64,000 bases of DNA from Gigaspora margarita (lineage: Eukaryota > Glomeromycota > Glomeromycetes > Diversisporales > Gigasporaceae). The notes under the pieces were generated by a model. That model saw only the letters and a list, made by a program, of their open reading frames with translations, was not told the origin of the DNA and made no database searches. Position numbers and translations under genes: made by a program. The DNA lies in assembly GCA_009809945.1 (NCBI GenBank), contig WTPW01000586.1:259710-323709 (forward strand), written 5' to 3'. Below are positions 11,811 to 21,641 of the stretch, piece by piece (positions within the stretch are counted from its first letter, which is position 1; every line of letters starts with the position of its first letter).

Positions 11811-12185
11811 ATGATATATAATGATTAACAAATCTTTAACAATTATACAGTGTTTTGACCGTGTCATAAAAATTTCAACCTAAATCACTAAGTAACAAAA
11901 AAAAAAAAAAATTAGAGTTCAAAATCTCTTAAGCCCATTTGATCCGCATGCTACCAAGAATTATAAAAATATATACTACAACTTGTGTAAAAAAACTTAA
12001 AAAAAAAAAAGGTGTTTTTGCACAATTTTTACTTCTCTTTCATTTTTACTCCTCTCTCCCTTTTACCCCTCTTTCTCTTTTACCCCTTTCCCCCTTTTTT
12101 TTTTTTTTAATATTTCGAATATAGTCGAAATATTTTAGAACTAGAAAATCAAGCTGAATCAGTAGATCTGTAGCCTAGATTATAT
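11811..12185 (+). repeat. Nested segment shared with 29405-29790 (inverted)
   Basis: The order AATGATTAACAAATCTTTAA, a poly-A block, AAGCCCATTTGATCCG, AAATATATACTAC, a pyrimidine tract (12005-12105) and AAGCTGAATCAGTAGATCTG matches the reverse complement of 29405-29790. It duplicates the AAGCTGGAT..AGATCTG block already present at 11677, so it looks like a piece of a sibling element inserted in this one. Confidence 0.5.
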
Positions 12186-12869
12186 TAAGGACATATTTGA
12201 CTAATATTTTCAAAATGTTTCGATGATCTTTGATGATTATAATACAAGATCAGATTAGATCTTTGTTTATTTGTTTTTTTGTTTATAATTTAGATCTTCT
12301 ATCAAATTTTATATTGTTTTTTCGTTTTCTTTCTATTTTTTTTAGTTTCATTCATTTTTTTTAGTTATGAATTGTTTTTTTTATTTTTATTTTTTTTTAT
12401 TTTTAATTTTTTTTATTTTATTTCTACACTTTACCACTAGCACTTTGCAAGAAATCCAACAACTTTTCAGCACCTAGCGCAAGCCAACTCAGCCTTTTGA
12501 CACTTAGCAAAAACACACTCCAGCAATTTCTAAATTTTAAGAATGCAAGTTTTCGCAAGTTTTCACAAGTTTTTGCAAGGTTTCACTTTATTTATTTTTT
12601 CATTTCATGTTTTTTGTTTTTGCTTTTTTTTATTTTTATTAATTTATTTTATTCTAGCACTTTGCGAAAACCTTCGACGATTTCTGAATTGCAAAATTAC
12701 AAACTTTTACTTCAGAGAAATGGAGATTTAGAGATTTATTTATTTTTTTATTTAGTTTGCTTACATTTTTGTTTTTTGTTTGGTTTCTTTTTTTTTACTT
12801 ATTTTTTTAATTTTATTTTACTTTATTTATTCTTTACTTCTTTCCAGAACTTTGCAAGAAAACAACTCA

Positions 12870-13225
12870 CGAATATGAACAAATATAATTGAATATAAGT
12901 GAACATGAGCAAATATAAGCAAATATAATAGTTTATTTTTTTTCATTTTTGTTTTTTTTTGTTATTTTTTTAGTTTTGTTTTTTGTTTTTTATTTGTTTT
13001 TTTACTTATTTTTTTTATTTTATTTTATTTATTCCTTACTTCTTTCAGAACTTTACAAGAAAACGTTCTGACTTTTCTAGCACTTTACAAGAACACTAAT
13101 TCTAACTTTTCTGGCACTTTGCAAGAAGTAGCGAATATGAGCGAATATAAGCAAATATAAGCGAATATGAGTGAATATAAATGAATATAAACAAATATAA
13201 GCGAATATAAGGAATATAATAGTTT
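12870..13225 (+). repeat. GCGAATATAA short tandem repeat
   Basis: Decamer-like units GCGAATATAA, GCAAATATAA and GTGAATATAA repeat at 12870-12930 and 13127-13215, in the core of the ATCAG-ended element. They alternate with GCACTTTGCAAGAA-type units. Confidence 0.7.
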
Positions 13226-13569
13226 ATTTTTTTATAGCTAACTGTAGTGTGAGTGAAAATAAGTGTTTAGGGCTAGTTTTTTGTATATAGTAATAGAATT
13301 AAATGTGATAAAGTGTGAAAGTAGTTTAAAATATTTGTAATAATGTAAAAATAATATGTAATATATAATAAAGTATATAATATTAATTAAAAATATATAT
13401 ATATATATATATTTTTTTTAAGAGAGGTCCATCCTCTATAACTTTATTATTAGATTTATAAGTTATACATATATTAATTTATACATGGTAAACCTATGGC
13501 TAAACAGAGATAGAAGTACGAGCTACTTTACTCGTGACCTATTCTTAACTAGAATGGTCGAATAAACCT

Positions 13570-15801
13570 CTAGATTATGTTGGGAAGATATATTGAGTGA
13601 TGATTTGTATTAATGTAGTGTTGAATGTGGTTTTTCCAGCGTGTAGGTGTTGGTGGCGGAGTTGGAGTGAGTGTCGGAGGAGGTATAGGTGTGGGTATTG
13701 GAAAGAAAGTGAAGTGTTGTGCTTGTCTTGATGGGATCCATATCTTCTCGTATATGTATTTTATAATCGTGTGGTGAAGAAGAGGTGTGAGTCTTTTCTT
13801 TTTCTTGTCGGTCGAGAGTGGAGCTAAAGTGAATTTAGTAATGATTCCTAATGGGACTTTTTTGTTTATATGGAGGTTTTTGAAGGAGTATACGAAGTCG
13901 AGTATGTGTGAATCTTGTACTTCTTCATTCTCTAGTACTTTCTTTGTTATTCTACGTAGTTCTGTAGAGAAGTTTTGGTGGTTTGATAGACACGTTAGAA
14001 GGTGGGCAATGTCTTCAGGTTCTGCGTAGCATCTGGGGCAGAGATGGTTTGGTGTTTTTTTAGGGTTTCTGAAATGTAGAAGAAGGTGAACTGGTAGTTC
14101 TTCTGTTAGTAATTTTACTTTGAAGTTTTTAATGCGTGAGAGAGCAAATTCTGTATTAAGTGTTAGTGGTCTGTCTCCGTATGATATATAGTCTAGTATG
14201 CATTGCCAGTCTACATTCCCTAAGTGTGTATGCCAGAGGTTAATACGTTGTTGGTTACTCCAGCTGAGATAGTTCATTATTTTAAAAACGTGCTTTAGTG
14301 TAGTTCGGATGTGGTATGAGCATGGATGTCCCATAAGGAGTGGNACGNATTTATTATAAATGAAGCATTGTGGGGTTAGGTCCAGTGGGAAAATATATTT
14401 AGGGTCAGGTTTCGAGATATGGAGTTCTTGTTCTGCTTTGGTTATTGTTTTTCTGTCTCCATGAAGTATGAATAGAATTTGTTGATTCCATGGTGATTTG
14501 CATTTGTCTATTGTTTGGTTGTCAATATTATCATTTTTGGTTTCTTCTAAGAATGATAGTAGGTGTGTGTTGTCAGTGTGGACGTGAATTGTTGCTTTTC
14601 CGATCGTGGTCATGATGAATGATAGGAGGGTGAAGGTGGTATTAATTGGAGAGGGCCAAGTATGGTTATAGCATCCAAAGGTGGAATCGTGTGTTGATAA
14701 TTTTGCGATTGCTGTTGTTATGTTTTTGTTTCCGATCGTGTGTTTCTTCGATGTAATATATATGTGAACGGATTTTGCCTTAAAATTGGAGGATGTAAGT
14801 GTTTCCCAGAGTGGGATTGGTGGGTCGTTAAATGCTGACAGAGGTCTAGATAGGAAGGTAGGGGTATTGTTTGTGATTAAAGTTTTCTTAGGGTGTGGAT
14901 GTGAGAGAGCTGAGTATATGTCGTCTAATCTTGCGTGAATTGTGAGTTTGCAGTCAACTTGCAGATTGAAGGAATTTTGTGTAGAGGTGAGGAAGTAGTA
15001 GTTTTTCTTCTTTGGTCTTTTTAATTCACAGCCCAAACAGGGTTGAAGTTGGTTGGTATTTGGGTCAGAGTTAATGTAATGTCTTGCGAGTAGAGGACCA
15101 GGGTTCAGATTGAAGACTTTTCCAATTTCACCATTAGTGTCTATTATCCATCCTTTTGTTTGTGTGAGAGATGTCCATTCTGGGATGGTGAATGGGTTGG
15201 GGGTAACAAATTCTGAAGTTGGATTTGTGCAAGAAGCTATCATTTCATGTATCCATTGTAGCCATTTTGGTTGTCTGCCTCTGGGGATTCGTTTGATGGT
15301 ATGGTGTAGTTCAGTCCAGTTTAAGAGTCTGGTGCATTTGTGGTTTAGAAATTGTTCAATACAGTAGATCTTGTGTGTATTTAGGTGCTTTTTAAGTAGG
15401 TTGCTCTTTGAGTGTCCAGAAATGAATTTGTTAATCGAAGTACCCAACAGGGCTCGTGGTAAGGGCCAGCTTAATAGTGGTCATGCAAATTGTATGTGTA
15501 GAGATAGAGAAGCTATTATGGCTTGGCATGTACGGGTATTGAACTGGTCTGGTGGAAATATTGCTAGGTCTTGTAGTATAGATGTGTCTGTCGCTGCTGC
15601 AACTTGTATTTGCTGGAGGCATAGTTTGAGGAATGAGTTCGAAAAGTTGGGGTGGTTCAATCCTTTAAGCAGAGTAGAGGTGAGAGTAGATTTTTGTGCT
15701 TGTTCTAAATTGGTTAGAGCATATATGTCAGAGCAGAATAGAAAGGAATTGGGGATGCCCCTTGCTAGTTTTGCTTTGTTGCGAACTATGTTTGTACAGG
15801 C
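13570..15801 (-). pseudogene. LINE ORF2, C-terminal part: RNase H-like region and CCHC finger
   Basis: This frame continues directly from the reverse transcriptase frame: the TGA at 15804-15802 is followed by ACTNIVRNKAKLARG in the same phase, and a second TGA lies at 15483-15481. From 15447 the frame is open to the end for 625 codons, with two ambiguous bases (14344, 14348). An RNase H-like segment includes VHIYITSK, HVHTDNTHLLSF (around 14580) and ILHGDRKT..KAEQEL; the TDN aspartate is kept, but the first Asp and the Glu expected of the DED site are not seen at their usual places. The C-terminal finger CPRCYAEPEDIAHLLTC (about 14000-14045) has C-x2-C-x8-H-x3-C spacing, as in many fungal LINE ORF2 proteins. 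The tail is Pro/Thr-rich (13615-13700). Confidence 0.75.
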
Positions 15802-16808
15802 TCAGGTAAGTGTTGTAAGTTGAGAAGGGTTTAGATATGAAGAGTACAGACGGTATTGTAATCGGGGAATAAGAACACGATTGATGATGTAAATGGCTTG
15901 TTTTTCAGTAATTTTGGACAATTGTAGCTTTTTTATGTTGGTCAACATTTCCACCATAATTAGTTTTTGGACATATTTGGGTGATTTGTGTGATGTGAGC
16001 CATGCACTGAGGTATTTTAATGGTTCATTTCTTTTTAGAGCCTTGATTTCGATGTTGTCAAATTTAATTGATGGGTCCTGTGTAACTGAGTTTGTCAATA
16101 AAAAGGATTTAGTGGAGTTAACTTTAATGTTATTATATTTGTAGAATGTCGTCGCGGTATTTAGGATTTGGGTGAGGGTATTTTTGTCTGGGGCGACCCA
16201 GAGTGTATCGTCCATATAGGCCATGGTTGAGATTTGGATGGTTTTTGGGGGATTGGTAGGAATTGTGCCTGTGTATCTGCGGTGGTATTTGTGTATAGTC
16301 GAAATTAGTGGATCATAGTATATTTTCTATAGGAGGGGGAAAAGGTCTCTCCTTGGTCGATTCCATCAAAAACTGAGTATTCGTCCGTGAGCCCATGATC
16401 TGTGATGACACAGTTTTTTCTATAGGAGAGAAGGTATGTTAAAAGTTTGATGAGGTCGTGAGGTATTTTTAGCCGCTCGAGGGCTCGTTTGAGTGCAGGT
16501 ATGTGGACAGTGTCGAAGGCTTTCGACATGTCCTGAGACAGAATCCATATTTCTTTTTGGTTGGTGATTGCATCTTCGAGCATATGGTTCAGTTGAGTGA
16601 CTGGTTGTAGTGTCGATTGGTGGGGGAAGGCGACAAGATTATAAGGTGAAAGGATTTCATATTTCATCAGTATGGCCGTGCGTCTTGTATTTATTATTTT
16701 TGTGAAGATTTTGCGCGTGTGGTCGATTAATGTGATGGGGCGTGTAGTAGTGAGATCATAGTAGTAACGTTCTGTTTGGGAATTGGCCATATGTTGGATT
16801 TGAGCCAT
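15802..16808 (-). pseudogene. LINE ORF2, reverse transcriptase palm
   Basis: Two frame segments make up the RT core. The first (16808-16305) carries LTTTRPITLIDHTRKI, the catalytic block SQDMSKAFDTVHIP (Asp of motif A, about 16520-16545) and GIDQGETFSP. The second (16224-15802) carries the YMDD motif in AYMDDTLWV (16200-16222). They are separated by a 1-base loss in a run of five G on the plus strand (16335-16339) and by a TAG (16329-16327) where relatives have Trp in the PLLW motif. The segment ends at TGA 15804-15802. Upstream, another 1-base slip near 16765-16775 separates it from the 329-codon segment. All core RT motifs remain readable, so decay is recent relative to the other elements here. 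Confidence 0.85.
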
Positions 16809-17716
16809 TGGTCTGGTACTATACCCAATTCAAGGCAGGAATTGAATATGGTAAGAATATGTGAAAGTGCCGATGTTGGTAGGTGTTGTAAGACTTCATT
16901 AGGAATGTTATTTGGTCCGGTGGCTTTATTGGTTGGGGCGAGTTTTATTGTGTTTTGGAGCTTGGTTAGAGTGATGGGAGAGAGTATTGAGTCGTAGATT
17001 TCCTCATTGATCTTGTCGATAGGTTTATAAGCATCTGCCCATTCTTCTTCGTAAGTGGGGTTTTGGGGATTTTTTCTGGTCCAAGAAGTAAAATGTGATC
17101 TAATATGGTTCTTTATTTCATCTTTTCCGGTGAGAACCTCGTTTGGTAGGATGATCTTGTCTGTTCGAACCGGGTCTGTGTGTCGACGGAGTATGCTATT
17201 GATCATCCGGCTTGTATTGTTTTGCATGTCGTAACAGCGGCGGTTAATGAAGAATTCAATTTTGTTGTTTTGTTCTTGTTTGGATTCTATATTACGTGCT
17301 AACCAAATTGTTCTCTTGGCTTGTTTTAGTAAAATGATTGTAGATTGTTGTGGGTTGTTGATGTCATCTTGCGTTAGGGGCAGAATAGAGGTTTCTGAAA
17401 GTGTGGTAATTTTTTGTATGATTTGATTTATAGCTTCAAGTGAAAGGGTTCGATGAATGGTTAAGTCACGTAGTAGTTTATTTATTAGTTTTAAGGCCGA
17501 GTGAAGTTTCGTTGCCTTGAGTGAAAGCGAGTGAAAGGTTTTTGGTGAGCTGTAAGTAAAAGGGATATGTAAATTGATGATTCTTTTTAGTTCGGCCACC
17601 CAAAAATTCCATGCTTTGTTGAGTTGTATCGGGTCCAGGAGTGTTTGTTGAGGAGGGTGGTTGTTGAAAAAGTTATTAGCTGTGGTTGAGAATTCCTCCC
17701 AGTTTTCTTTATTCAT
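16727..17716 (-). pseudogene. LINE ORF2, linker between endonuclease and RT
   Basis: A 329-codon segment in the same frame as the endonuclease, separated from it only by one TAA (17782-17780) and 21 codons. It contains the RT N-terminal blocks ATGPNNIPNEVLQHLP and PDQWLKSNIWPIPK (about 16770-16920), which precede the palm in LINE polymerases. The frame is lost at the slip near 16765-16775. The first 220 residues are helical, charged linker without a recognised domain. Confidence 0.8.
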
Positions 17717-17779
17717 TTTCGCATAGTGGTAGATTTTCCTTTTCCATTTTTTGTTGCGGGGGTTATGATGCGAGTATAA

Positions 17780-18604
17780 TTATGTGTACCAAGTGGTGGA
17801 TAAGATTTTATGATCACTGTCCGTGATAAATTCAGGATCAATTAGAGTCAGGGGATCAAGGTCCAAGAGGATATCTGCGGTACACCAGATGTCATCAATC
17901 TGGCTATTGGTTGTGGGGCCTGTCCACGTGGGTGTAGGTATGTTATGGAAATCCAAAAGGCTTGTGGCATTGGCAGTGTTCAAGTTAGTGAACAGCAGGA
18001 ATTTCTTGTCTCGTGTTTGGTTTGCGTTGAAGTCTCCCATTATTATTGCATTCCAGTTTTTATTTTTTGCTTCAAGTAGCCATCTAAATATTTTCTCTTG
18101 GGTGTCTTTGTTAAGTCCAGGGTGATTGGAGGGAAGGTAGGTCGAGATTACTCTGATCCTGTTTTTTCGTGGAAAGAAAAAGTCTATACAGATTGCGGTG
18201 CCAGGCCAGGTTTGGATATTGTGTATATATTGTTGTAATGGGCGGCATACCATAATTTCTGTGCCTAAACTGGCTTCACGCTGTGCGGGGTTAGTAGGTG
18301 TATGGTAAGAGACGTAAAAGAAATAGAGGGGGTTAGTTAAGATTAGTATGCTAGATTCTTTAAGTTTCGTTTCTGTTAAACTGATAATATGCATATTGTT
18401 TTCTGCGCAGTGTTCTATCCAGTTTCGTGCTTTGTCGATAGAGGAAAGTCCTCTTATGTTATGAGTTGTAATGTTGATTCCTGTCAGGAGATTGAATTCG
18501 TAATTGATATATGGGTGATCTGTTCCAATATCAGAGTGTGGGTTAGTATTATTGTCATATTCCTGAGATGGTGTATCTCTCATTTGTGATGGTTGTTCAC
18601 TCAT
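17780..18604 (-). CDS. LINE ORF2, AP-type endonuclease domain
   Basis: A 274-codon segment holding an apparently complete endonuclease/exonuclease/phosphatase fold of the LINE type. Visible catalytic motifs are THNIRGL (Asn49), LTETK (Glu78), TYLPSN (residues 155-160), MGDFNANQT (Asp191 and Asn193), IDDIW (237-240) and DSDHKILSTTW (Asp264-His265). This domain nicks target DNA to prime reverse transcription. The start ATG overlaps the stop of ORF1 as ATGAGTGA (18604-18597), which points to translation coupled to ORF1. It ends at a TAA that interrupts an otherwise continuous ORF2 frame, so it is the N-terminal part of a longer broken protein, not a separate gene. Confidence 0.85.
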   Translation of the reverse strand: MSEQPSQMRDTPSQEYDNNTNPHSDIGTDHPYINYEFNLLTGINITTHNIRGLSSIDKARNWIEHCAENNMHIISLTETKLKESSILILTNPLYFFYVSYHTPTNPAQREASLGTEIMVCRPLQQYIHNIQTWPGTAICIDFFFPRKNRIRVISTYLPSNHPGLNKDTQEKIFRWLLEAKNKNWNAIIMGDFNANQTRDKKFLLFTNLNTANATSLLDFHNIPTPTWTGPTTNSQIDDIWCTADILLDLDPLTLIDPEFITDSDHKILSTTWYT

Positions 18605-20300
18605 GATCCATCAGGTGGTCAGGTTGTATCATGGTATCTGAACTTTTTGGGGCATAGTTGTCCAGTATGTTCCACTCGGGTACCGGTAGGTCTGGTATGG
18701 TAATGAAGTGTGTAGGCAGCATGTTAAATGAGAAGTAGTTGTAGAGAAGTGATTCTGTAGGTTGTATTTGTTCGTATGTTTTGATGGGCATTTGTAATTC
18801 ATTTAATTCCGGAATCTGTTTGATTGCGTCATTGGCTGCTTGCAAGTCAGTTGGTAATGGAGGTTTGTCACTTTGTATCGGAACCTTTTCTGGAATTTTG
18901 ATCCAGGATGGTGGTATTCTGTAGAAGAAGTAATGTGCCCTAAAGGATCGGGCTGTTTCTACCAGAATTTTTGGTAAACGAATGGGTGTCATGATATTAA
19001 CGGCAGTGACCTGGGTGGGGTCTTCGGGTAGTACTGGTTTGTTGGTGGGGTTTACAGTTATGTAATTTATTGGCAGGGGAATGGTAAACCTATATGAAGG
19101 TTCGATTTCAGCTATAAATACTTTGGCTATTGGGACTTCACTAATTGGGAATGTGTATGTTCCTTTGATGCGCAGTGACTGCGGCTCTGCAGGTAGTTTT
19201 GATTTTTGTACGAAATAGTCCTTAGGAATGCGTTTGAAGGAGTAATGTTCACGGAGTTTTGTGATGAGTTTTTTGAAGTCTTCTTCATTTTTGGGTGCAC
19301 AGGGGAATAAGTGACGGGTCGCAGAGTTGAGGTCTTGTGGGGTAGCAGGCAGACGTTCTTTCTCCTTAGGCAGTTGGAAGTACGAGTCTGGAATTCTGTC
19401 AAATATATAAAATTGCTTTAATTGCATTCTGTATTTTGAGAGGCTTGCTAGTGATTTATGATCAGTTATCGAGAATAATCCTTTGAACGAGGTGTGTAAA
19501 TCCGCTGGGTCATCTGGGATATCTTCTAGAGCATGTGCAAAGTAGGATTCTGGTAAGCGTTCAAAGTTGAAAACCTTTCTGAGTGCGATCACTACTGACC
19601 CAGTGTCAGTGCGATTTTGTATGGGAATAGGATAAGGGAGCGCTTCATGTATTGCATGGTCTATCATCGTCAGGGATTGTAGGAGAGGTTCTAGCAGTTC
19701 TGCATGTATACCCAGTAGGCGTGAGCGTGCCGTTTCGAATGAGATTACCAGTTTAATTTGTGCAAAGTTCAAGCAGTAGTATATAAGTCTAGTGCATTCA
19801 TGCGGTCTCATTAGGAGAAAATCTGCATTAGTGATGAAATTGATAGCTATTTTTGTTCTCAATTTGCTGTGGAGTTGTTCCCGGTTATTCTTGTTGATGA
19901 AGTTTTTGTCATGTAGTCTTTTATATTTCTCGAGTGCCATTTGGTATAGAGTATTGTATTCAGTTTGGTGCACAGGTTGAGTATCCTTCGTTCGGGAAAA
20001 CGAACGGAAGAAGGCTGTGTCTAAATATTTCAATTTCGAGTTTATAGCCGGTGGAATATTTTGTGTAGTTGAGTGTGTCGTCAGTTTATGTTTTAGGAAT
20101 TTTTCAAGTTCTTCTGTGACGTCAAAAGCTGCTATAATCTTTTCATATGTCCACACGGTTGAGTCAAAGTAGTGCGATCGTTGTTGTGCTCTTACTTTTA
20201 GTGTACCAGTGCACCAGTCAGGTCGTGTTTCAACTCTACGACGTGTATGTATTTTGCTATATAATTGACGAGGTTTGTTTGATTTCCAATTGGTAGGCAT
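18597..20300 (-). CDS. LINE ORF1, second frame: protein with six ~54-residue repeats
   Basis: A 567-codon open frame upstream of the endonuclease. The N-terminus is basic (KSNKPRQLYSKIHTRRRVE). Residues 60-220 are helical and charged with no recognised domain. Residues 244-545 form a tandem repeat. The signature F-x-F-x-R-(I/L)-P-x-x-(Y/W)-(F/I) recurs at 244 (FNFERLPESYF), 298 (YIFDRIPDSYF), 353 (YSFKRIPKDYF), 403 (YRFTIPLPINYI, degenerate), 457 (YFFYRIPPSWI) and 523 (FSFNMLPTHFI). Each is followed by a LP-x-x-P-x-DL-like segment. I see no CCHC knuckle, RRM or coiled coil typical of ORF1 proteins. By position it should be the RNA-binding or assembly partner of ORF2. It overlaps the previous frame by 103 nt and ends on the ATGAGTGA overlap with ORF2. 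The first Met may not be the native start; fusion to the 254-codon frame upstream is possible. Confidence 0.8.
   Translation of the reverse strand: MPTNWKSNKPRQLYSKIHTRRRVETRPDWCTGTLKVRAQQRSHYFDSTVWTYEKIIAAFDVTEELEKFLKHKLTTHSTTQNIPPAINSKLKYLDTAFFRSFSRTKDTQPVHQTEYNTLYQMALEKYKRLHDKNFINKNNREQLHSKLRTKIAINFITNADFLLMRPHECTRLIYYCLNFAQIKLVISFETARSRLLGIHAELLEPLLQSLTMIDHAIHEALPYPIPIQNRTDTGSVVIALRKVFNFERLPESYFAHALEDIPDDPADLHTSFKGLFSITDHKSLASLSKYRMQLKQFYIFDRIPDSYFQLPKEKERLPATPQDLNSATRHLFPCAPKNEEDFKKLITKLREHYSFKRIPKDYFVQKSKLPAEPQSLRIKGTYTFPISEVPIAKVFIAEIEPSYRFTIPLPINYITVNPTNKPVLPEDPTQVTAVNIMTPIRLPKILVETARSFRAHYFFYRIPPSWIKIPEKVPIQSDKPPLPTDLQAANDAIKQIPELNELQMPIKTYEQIQPTESLLYNYFSFNMLPTHFITIPDLPVPEWNILDNYAPKSSDTMIQPDHLMDHE
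18666..19583 (-). repeat. Coding tandem repeat in LINE ORF1, period about 54 codons
   Basis: Six units begin at codons 244, 298, 353, 403, 457 and 523 of the 567-codon frame, spaced 54, 55, 50, 54 and 66 codons. Between signatures, units 2 and 4 also align over LPATPQDL / LPEDPTQV and the following helix KLITKLREH / ETARSFRAH. The DNA repeats are too diverged to be a simple recent expansion, so the repeat has been kept at protein level. Confidence 0.75.
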
Positions 20301-20962
20301 GGCAGTGTGTGATAACTTTGGTGATGGGGGGCTGATTCTACAGTTTTGTTAGATTCTACTTCCATTCTATCCTCATCAATGTTCATCGAATCTATGCATT
20401 GGCTTGCCGGTTCGGTCAGGAGTGCCCAAGGATTGGGGTCGAAAAGTTGCCAGGGGGTTTGTGTGGGGTGGTATTGTAGGTCAGAGAGGTTTCCCACGGG
20501 TGTGGGAGGGATCTCAGGTCCGTCTTTTATATGTGGTGGAACGGGTATCTGGGTGATCTGCGTTTTTCCCATGGTTGTTGTGGTGTTGTTGTCCGGAAGG
20601 ATTGGCAAAAGATTTATCTGGAGTAAGTTGCCATTTTCAGTCGTGATAGTCAGATCGGGTGCTAGAGCAGTTTGTGTTTCTCCCACGGTTGTTTTGACGC
20701 TGTTGTCAAGTGATGTCATCGGTGGATTTGATGGGGGTGAGCCCAAATCGCCATTTTTTAGAGAAAATTCTGTAGTAATTTCCGATGTAGATGAAAGGAC
20801 TAAGAGAGCTGGGTCATTGGGTGTTCTAGAGGTTCTGGTACGTTTTGAGGGAGGTGCTGATGCATCTTCAATGGATATTGTATTTACTTGTATTACTTCA
20901 TCAGTGGAAGTAGGGTGCACATCCTGCATCATGTTGCTTGTTGTGTTCTGGTTGTGCGACAT
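20198..20962 (-). CDS. LINE ORF1, first frame: disordered N-terminal part
   Basis: A 254-codon frame, first in the element. The sequence is Ser/Thr/Pro/Asn-rich and probably disordered. It has a basic cluster PSKRTRTSRTP (about residues 38-48) suited to nuclear import. It has an internal duplication, DNSVKTTVGETQT versus DNNTTTTMGKTQI, about 39 codons apart, visible in DNA as CCCA(C/T)GGTTGTT at 20572 and 20685. It overlaps the 567-codon frame by 103 nt in the -1 phase. Either a frameshift has split one ORF1 of about 800 codons, or two ORF1 proteins are made. No known ORF1 domain is seen. Confidence 0.7.
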   Translation of the reverse strand: MSHNQNTTSNMMQDVHPTSTDEVIQVNTISIEDASAPPSKRTRTSRTPNDPALLVLSSTSEITTEFSLKNGDLGSPPSNPPMTSLDNSVKTTVGETQTALAPDLTITTENGNLLQINLLPILPDNNTTTTMGKTQITQIPVPPHIKDGPEIPPTPVGNLSDLQYHPTQTPWQLFDPNPWALLTEPASQCIDSMNIDEDRMEVESNKTVESAPHHQSYHTLPCLPIGNQTNLVNYIAKYIHVVELKHDLTGALVH

Positions 20963-21178
20963 CGTCGCTAGAAAGTCGAGAAAAATTCCCGGTGTGGAAA
21001 GCTCAATAGGTCTTTTCCTTTTAGTTATCTTGACAATTACTGACGGTAACGGTGAGGTATTATCCTATTCAGCCCAAAGGGCCCAGAAAACAGCGGTTAT
21101 TTACAATAAAACTCTTGCGTACAGCGTTTATTTTCAATTTTTTGTGTTTTGATGATCAGTTCCAGAAAGATAATTTAT
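20963..21178 (-). promoter_or_regulatory. LINE 5' leader, probable internal promoter region
   Basis: About 215 bp lie between the first ORF1 start and the 5' junction at 21178. LINEs of this type carry an internal promoter here, but I can point to no specific motif, so the role is inferred from position only. Confidence 0.35.
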
Positions 21179-21641
21179 TTAATTAAAAATATATGTTTAA
21201 TAAATGTAAATATAATATATAATAATAATAAATAAATAAATATAAAATTTTATATTAAATTGCGAAACCATGCAAAATATTGTGAAAACCTGTAAAAAGC
21301 ATGATTATGTGAATATATATATCATTTATTTATTTTTTAAAAAATTTTGAAAATTTGCGAAAATTTGCAAAATATTGTGAAACAATGCAAAAATGTCAAA
21401 ATATTACCTCCTGCACGCATTAGTTTATTGATTTGTATGAATATGCGACCCTGTAGAGCATTTTTTATTTGGTCTATTTTGCAATATTTTGCAATATATT
21501 TTGAAATATTTCGAAATAATAACCATAATATTATCATAATATAACGTAATATATTATGTAATATACTGCGTCGATTATAAGATTTTTGTAATATTACGGG
21601 CCGTAATATTTTACGTAAGATTATGTATATATAATTCACTG

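Larger units (their letters stand above)
13399..21178 (-). mobile_element. Full-length LINE (APE-RT-RNase H type), broken
   Basis: A 7.8 kb non-LTR retrotransposon runs right to left. A perfect 16-bp target duplication TTAATTAAAAATATAT flanks it (13383-13398 and 21179-21194), and its 3' end carries a TAAAAAAATATATAT tail next to 13399-13425. Order along the element: 5' leader, ORF1 in two overlapping frames (20198-20962, 18597-20300), and ORF2 (18604 to 13570) with endonuclease, reverse transcriptase, RNase H-like region and CCHC finger. Its base composition is markedly less AT-rich than its surroundings. The APE-RT-RNH layout is shared by I- and Tad1-type clades; a tree of the RT would be needed to choose. 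It inserted into an ATCAG-ended element. Confidence 0.92.
11490..21641 (+). mobile_element. ATCAG-ended TIR element, copy 2, split by a LINE
   Basis: The left end reads CAGCAAATTTATAATAGTGT then AATCTTAC at 11490. The right end, on the reverse strand, reads CAGTGAATTATATATACATA then ATCTTACG at 21641. Removing the LINE (13399-21178) and one copy of its target duplication leaves about 2.36 kb with the same block order as the copies at 4609-6504 and 54222-55990. Blocks include CTTACG/CGTAAG palindromes at both ends, the AAGCTGGATTAGTAGATCTG block (11677 and again 12150), GCACTTTGCAAGAAA units (12440-13130), a GCGAATATAA run, and an 'aaattgcgaaaccatgcaaa' block after the LINE. No coding capacity of its own is visible. 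Confidence 0.65.

Noticed and set aside
13787..21152. Plus-strand frames opposite the LINE (for example 268 codons at 20346-21152, 150 codons at 15371-15823)
   Set aside because: They are antisense shadows of the minus-strand LINE genes; only the minus frames carry endonuclease and RT motifs.
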